19,151 nucleotides of DNA from contig CAZPRY010000062.1 in assembly GCA_964589175.1 (NCBI GenBank), positions 1 to 19,151 of the forward strand, given 5' to 3'. The notes under the pieces were generated by a model. The model was given only the letters and a program-made list of their open reading frames with translations. It was not told the DNA's origin and ran no database searches. The position numbers were made by a program, and so were the translations under genes. This stretch comes from CAZPRY01 sp964589175. Lineage in GTDB: Bacteria > Fidelibacterota > UBA2242. Positions 16,028 through 19,151 of the stretch are shown here, piece by piece (the first letter of the stretch is position 1; every line of letters starts with the position of its first letter).

Positions 16028-16984
16028 ATGGCAGGAATCATACTGGAATTTGAGAAACCGATCCTTGAACTGGAACGGAGGATCGCTGAGATGCAGGAGT
16101 TATCCGGCTCCAATGATATCGACCTGCAGCTGGAAATCAAGCGAGCCGAGGAACGGAAAATAAAACTCATTCAGAAAATCTATGCCGCACTGACCCGCTG
16201 GCAGAGAGTCCAACTCGCGCGCCATCCCGACAGACCCTATACGCTGGATTATATCGAACGGATCACCGAAGATTTCGTCGAACTGCATGGCGACCGTCAT
16301 TTCGCGGACGATAAGTCGATCATCACCGGTTTGGCCAGGATCGAAGGCCGGAATGTCGTCATCATTGGCCACCAGAAGGGCAAAAACACCAAGGACAACC
16401 TGTACCGCAATTTCGGCATGCCGCATCCGGAGGGTTACCGCAAGGCCCTGCGGGTCATGAAACTGGCCGAGAAATTCCGCAAACCGATCGTCATCTTTAT
16501 CGATACGCCGGGTGCTTACCCGGGAGTCGGCGCCGAAGAGCGCGGGCAGGCCGAGGCAATCGCCCGCAATCTGTTTGAGATGGCTGGATTAAAAGTGCCG
16601 ATTCTGTGCATCATCATCGGCGAAGGAGCCAGCGGCGGGGCGCTGGGAATCGGCGTCGGCGATCGCATTATTCTGCTGGAAAATACCTGGTACTCCGTGA
16701 TCTCGCCGGAAGGCTGTGCCTCGATTCTGTACCACGACGCCTCTAAAGCGCCTTTCGCCGCCGAGGCTATGAAAGTTACCGCCAGGGATCTGAAAGACCT
16801 GGGCATCGCGGATGAAATCGTCCAGGAGCCGCCCGGCGGCGCTCACCGCGATCCGGATAAGATGGCCCAGATTCTCAAAGGGGTAATCCTCAGGCATCTT
16901 AATGAACTCTCCAAAATCACGCCCGATGAGCTGGTCGCGCAGCGGATTGAGAAGTACTCCAAAATGGGCAGCTGGGACGAATAA
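16028..16984 (+). CDS. accA: Acetyl-CoA carboxylase carboxyltransferase subunit alpha
   Basis: The 318-residue product is the usual AccA length. With AccD it transfers the carboxyl group from biotin to acetyl-CoA, making malonyl-CoA for fatty acid synthesis in the cytoplasm. An N-terminal helical segment (LEFEKPILELERRIAEMQEL) precedes the crotonase-fold domain. Typical stretches are HPDRPYTLDYI, ELHGDRHFADD, FIDTPGAYPGVGAEERGQAE and GEGASGGALGIGVGDR, where most homologues have GEGGSGGAL. ENTWYSVISPEGCASIL, SKAPFAAEAMKVTA and PPGGAHRDP then follow. The ATG is 6 nt after the preceding stop, with AGG overlapping that stop, so it belongs to the same transcript. accD is not in the window. It is the last gene before a 93-base gap in which I see no clear terminator. 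Confidence 0.96.
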   Translation: MAGIILEFEKPILELERRIAEMQELSGSNDIDLQLEIKRAEERKIKLIQKIYAALTRWQRVQLARHPDRPYTLDYIERITEDFVELHGDRHFADDKSIITGLARIEGRNVVIIGHQKGKNTKDNLYRNFGMPHPEGYRKALRVMKLAEKFRKPIVIFIDTPGAYPGVGAEERGQAEAIARNLFEMAGLKVPILCIIIGEGASGGALGIGVGDRIILLENTWYSVISPEGCASILYHDASKAPFAAEAMKVTARDLKDLGIADEIVQEPPGGAHRDPDKMAQILKGVILRHLNELSKITPDELVAQRIEKYSKMGSWDE

Positions 16985-17077
16985 ACCTACCTGGTCCGAA
17001 GGATCCGGTTGCAGCCTGGCAAAGCCTCCCGGCTTCAACGATGCGAAATTCACGTATAAAAGTCGACTGGAAACCCG

Positions 17078-17764
17078 ATGAGTAATGAGATTCTGTTTTT
17101 ACTGATGAGCCTGGTCGTATTGAGTTTCACCCTTTTTTCCTTCCGCATGGGTAAATACTGGTTGTACGGCTTTATCACAGTAAGCATTGTCCTGGCGAAC
17201 ATCTTTGTCACCAAGCAGTTCAGAATATTCGGGATTACGGCCACGGGTGGGAATATTACCTACGGCGCGATCTTTCTTGCAACCGATTTGCTCTGTGAGC
17301 ATTATGGAAAAAAGGAGAGTCGGCGGGCCGTGTACCTGGGATTTTTTGCTGCAATTTTCTACCTGGTCACATCCCAGTTCATGGCAGCCTTCGCGCCAAG
17401 CGAGACGGATATCGTGCATGAAGGCATGCGCAAGATATTCGGTTTGGCGCCGCGTATCGTGTTGGGTTCGTTGACCGCGTACCTGATTTCGCAATTGCAT
17501 GACGTCTGGTTTTTCCATTTTATCAAAGTGAAAACCGCCGGGAAAAAACTCTGGCTGCGCAATAATCTCTCCACGATAGTAAGCCAGCTGATTGATACAC
17601 TCACGTTCAGTCTCGTGGCCTTTTTGGGTGTGTTTCCGTTTGATATCATCCTGCAGATCATGCTGTCAACCTATTTTCTGAAGGTCGTGATAGCGCTGAT
17701 CGATACGCCGTTTATCTATCTGAGTTATCGTTTTAAACCGGCTGACCTGGCGCAGACGGAATAA
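17078..17764 (+). CDS. Queuosine precursor transporter (YhhQ/VUT family)
   Basis: The 228-residue product is an integral membrane protein with about six hydrophobic helices. It matches the YhhQ/DUF165 family, which imports queuosine precursors (preQ0/preQ1 or queuine) for tRNA wobble-base modification. Signatures are ANIFVTKQF in the second helix, then FLATDLLCEHYGKKESRRAV around residues 65-84, and NLSTIVSQLIDTLTFSLVAF in the C-terminal half. The ATG has a weak GGAAA about 4 nt upstream. A 93-base gap (16985-17077) separates it from accA. That gap shows GC-rich short inverted segments but no U-tract and no good promoter match. Whether the cell makes queuosine itself or salvages it cannot be told from the window. 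The family is secure, the substrate likely. Confidence 0.88.
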   Translation: MSNEILFLLMSLVVLSFTLFSFRMGKYWLYGFITVSIVLANIFVTKQFRIFGITATGGNITYGAIFLATDLLCEHYGKKESRRAVYLGFFAAIFYLVTSQFMAAFAPSETDIVHEGMRKIFGLAPRIVLGSLTAYLISQLHDVWFFHFIKVKTAGKKLWLRNNLSTIVSQLIDTLTFSLVAFLGVFPFDIILQIMLSTYFLKVVIALIDTPFIYLSYRFKPADLAQTE

Positions 17765-17802
17765 GAGGAGCACCGGTCGCCGCGTGCCGGTCAAATCCGT
17801 GC

Positions 17803-17833
17803 TTGAATTTCAACCGGGATAGGCTTAAACTAG
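17803..17833 (+). promoter_or_regulatory. Candidate FCB-type promoter upstream of tmk
   Basis: TTG (17803-17805) is followed after 20 nt by TAAACTAG (17826-17833), a partial match to TAnnTTTG. The 9-mer TTAAACTAG differs by one base from TTAAATTAG before purE, at the same spacing from its TTG. Only 6 nt separate the box from the tmk ATG at 17840, so a transcript from it would be leaderless or nearly so. It lies in the 75-base gap between the queuosine transporter gene and tmk. Confidence 0.35.
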
Positions 17834-17839
17834 CGCACG

Positions 17840-18472
17840 ATGAAAAAAGGATTACTGGTCACTTTCGAAGGGATCGACGGCTCGGGTAAAACCACCCAGA
17901 TCCGCAAATTTATCGAAAAACTGGAACAATCTGCGATTCCCTTCATTTTAGTCAGAGAACCGGGCGGAACTGAAATCGGTGAAAAAGTCCGCGATATTCT
18001 GCTCGATATTTCAAATAAGGAAATGTTCGGGGAGACGGAGCTGCTGCTGTATTCGGCCAGTCGTTTTCAACTGACCTGCCAGACGATTATCCCGGCGCTT
18101 GAGGAAGGCAAGGTGGTTGTCTGCGACCGCTTCTATGACTCGACGACGGCTTATCAGGGCTTTGGCCGGGGAATCGACCCGGAATTTATCAGGCGTTTGA
18201 ATGGCTTTGCCACTCAATCGCTGGCTCCTGACTTGACAATTGTCCTGGATGTATCTTTAGACGAGCGGATGCATCGAATTCACAGCAAGGATATGGATCG
18301 TCTGGAAACCGAGCACAGTTCATTTCAGCAAAAAGTTCGTGACGGATTCCGGAAGATCGCAGAGCAAGAATCGCAGCGCGCGGTTTTAATCGATGGGGCA
18401 CTGCCCATCGAGGAAATCTCTGAAATCGTATGGAGTCAATTTGAGAAAAAACGGGAAGGGATACAGGAATGA
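17840..18472 (+). CDS. tmk: Thymidylate kinase
   Basis: The 210-residue product is a full-length dTMP kinase, phosphorylating dTMP to dTDP in the cytoplasm. The P-loop is GIDGSGKTT (residues 11-19), with no Arg at the position used by yeast-type enzymes, so it is the bacterial (type II) kind. REPGGTEIGE (39-48) binds dTMP, and CDRFYDSTTAYQGFGRGID follows as the DR[YF] motif region. The lid and distal part include MDRLETEHSSF and VRDGFRKIAEQE. The start has no Shine-Dalgarno. The stop overlaps the start of the downstream protease gene as ATGA, so the two are probably translated together. Confidence 0.97.
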   Translation: MKKGLLVTFEGIDGSGKTTQIRKFIEKLEQSAIPFILVREPGGTEIGEKVRDILLDISNKEMFGETELLLYSASRFQLTCQTIIPALEEGKVVVCDRFYDSTTAYQGFGRGIDPEFIRRLNGFATQSLAPDLTIVLDVSLDERMHRIHSKDMDRLETEHSSFQQKVRDGFRKIAEQESQRAVLIDGALPIEEISEIVWSQFEKKREGIQE

Positions 18473-19151
18473 TCAGGAATAAAATCCTGCGGAGGAGAGG
18501 AATAGCAATTCTCCTGCTTTCACTATTGGTGGCACTGGCGCTTTACGGTAAAGACATTTACGGCGAGATATCGCAGTCGATGCGGCTCTATAACAGCACC
18601 TATCGCCAGTTATTGGTCAATTATGTCGATCCGATCAAAGCCGAGGAATTTACCGAAAAAGCCTTGAAAAATATGCTCAAGGAATTGGACCCGTACACGG
18701 TATTCCTGACGGATGAGGAAAACGAGCCGCTCGAGGTTCTGTCGAAAGGCTCCTATGGCGGAGTCGGTCTGCAGATCAGCCTTCGCAACGATACGCTGAC
18801 GGTGATTACACCGATGGAAACCGGGCCGGCCAAACGCGCCGGTATTTTTGCCGGTGATAAAATTGTCAAGGTAGATACTGTTTCGACAACCGGGATGAAC
18901 CTGGATCAATGTGCGAAGCTGATCCGCGGCGAAATCGGAACGCCGACAAGCCTGACGATTGTTCGTCCGGGCATGTCCGATGTCAGCGTCTATAACCTGG
19001 TCCGCGAGACCATCCAGGTGGAAGATGTCTCCTACGCCGGCTTTCTCGAAAACGGAGTGGGTTACATCAAACTGACCGGATTTTCACGCGGTGCTTCCGG
19101 TGAGATTCAGAAGGCATTACGCAGCTTCGGCAGCAATCCCGATTTCCGGTC
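18469..19151 (+). CDS. S41 family C-terminal processing protease, N-terminal part (partial at window end)
   Basis: The frame opens at ATG 18469, overlapping the tmk stop by 4 nt, with GGAAGG and AGGA just upstream, and runs off the window after 227 codons. The protein starts MIRNKILRRRG, a basic N-terminus followed by a hydrophobic signal or anchor segment (about residues 10-26, IAILLLSLLVALALYG), so it acts in the periplasm. A helical N-terminal domain carries YNSTYRQLLVNYVDPI and ALKNMLKELDPYTVFLT, typical of CtpA/Prc peptidases. A PDZ domain follows from about residue 94 (GSYGGVGLQIS, then GPAKRAGIFAGDKIVKVD). The start of the peptidase domain is visible (GVGYIKLTGFSRGAS). The catalytic Ser and Lys would lie beyond the window, so activity cannot be judged. 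These proteases trim or degrade envelope proteins from their C-termini. Confidence 0.93.
   Translation, partial: MIRNKILRRRGIAILLLSLLVALALYGKDIYGEISQSMRLYNSTYRQLLVNYVDPIKAEEFTEKALKNMLKELDPYTVFLTDEENEPLEVLSKGSYGGVGLQISLRNDTLTVITPMETGPAKRAGIFAGDKIVKVDTVSTTGMNLDQCAKLIRGEIGTPTSLTIVRPGMSDVSVYNLVRETIQVEDVSYAGFLENGVGYIKLTGFSRGASGEIQKALRSFGSNPDFR

Noticed and set aside
16985..17077. Gap between accA and the transporter gene, searched for a riboswitch, terminator or small gene
   Set aside because: Only short GC-rich repeats are seen. No preQ1-type aptamer, T-tract or convincing promoter pair could be made out by eye.
17772..17791. Inverted repeat ACCGG / CCGGT considered as a terminator
   Set aside because: The stem is only 5 bp with a 10-base loop and no following T-tract.

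Overview
The window holds sixteen protein-coding genes, all on the + strand, the first and last cut by the window edges. No RNA gene, mobile element, CRISPR array or long repeat was seen, and no gap exceeds about 151 bases. Base composition looks even and moderately GC-rich. The features suggest a Gram-negative bacterium of the FCB group (Bacteroidota, Ignavibacteria, Calditrichota, KSB1 or a relative). There is an Omp85 barrel, a second giant barrel with signal peptide and C-terminal Phe, a lipoprotein of the DUF4837 family known mainly from Bacteroidota-like bacteria, mostly weak or absent Shine-Dalgarno sequences, and three gaps carrying a TTG-N19/20-TTAAnnTAG motif like the Bacteroidota housekeeping promoter. 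The exact phylum cannot be fixed from the sequence alone.

Layout: (1) 1-1807, the end of a threonine aldolase overlapping trkA, the regulatory NAD-binding subunit of a K+ transporter. (2) 1959-11790, a tightly packed probable operon. It opens with a secreted NHL-type beta-propeller, a 1118-residue outer-membrane protein and a two-POTRA Omp85 protein. These are joined by a 4-nt overlap and a 1-nt gap. rnr (RNase R), a zinc-ribbon methyltransferase and a DUF4837 lipoprotein follow. (3) 11885-16984, a second probable operon with purE, an RmlD-like sugar reductase, a polyprenol-phosphate mannose synthase-like GT2, a fused GT2/phosphoglycosyltransferase-like membrane protein and accA. (4) 17078-17764, a queuosine-precursor transporter. 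(5) 17840 to the end, tmk overlapping an S41 C-terminal processing protease.

How they may work together: region 2 looks like an envelope module, with an Omp85 assembly-type barrel beside a large barrel and a periplasmic or surface propeller, so an assembly partnership or shared complex is a reasonable inference. Region 3 mixes glycan-building enzymes with essential metabolism (purine and fatty-acid synthesis). The two most unusual items are the propeller/giant-barrel/Omp85 cassette and the fusion protein at 13952-16021, whose C-terminal sugar-phosphate transferase domain lacks the Asp-Glu catalytic dyad of that family.
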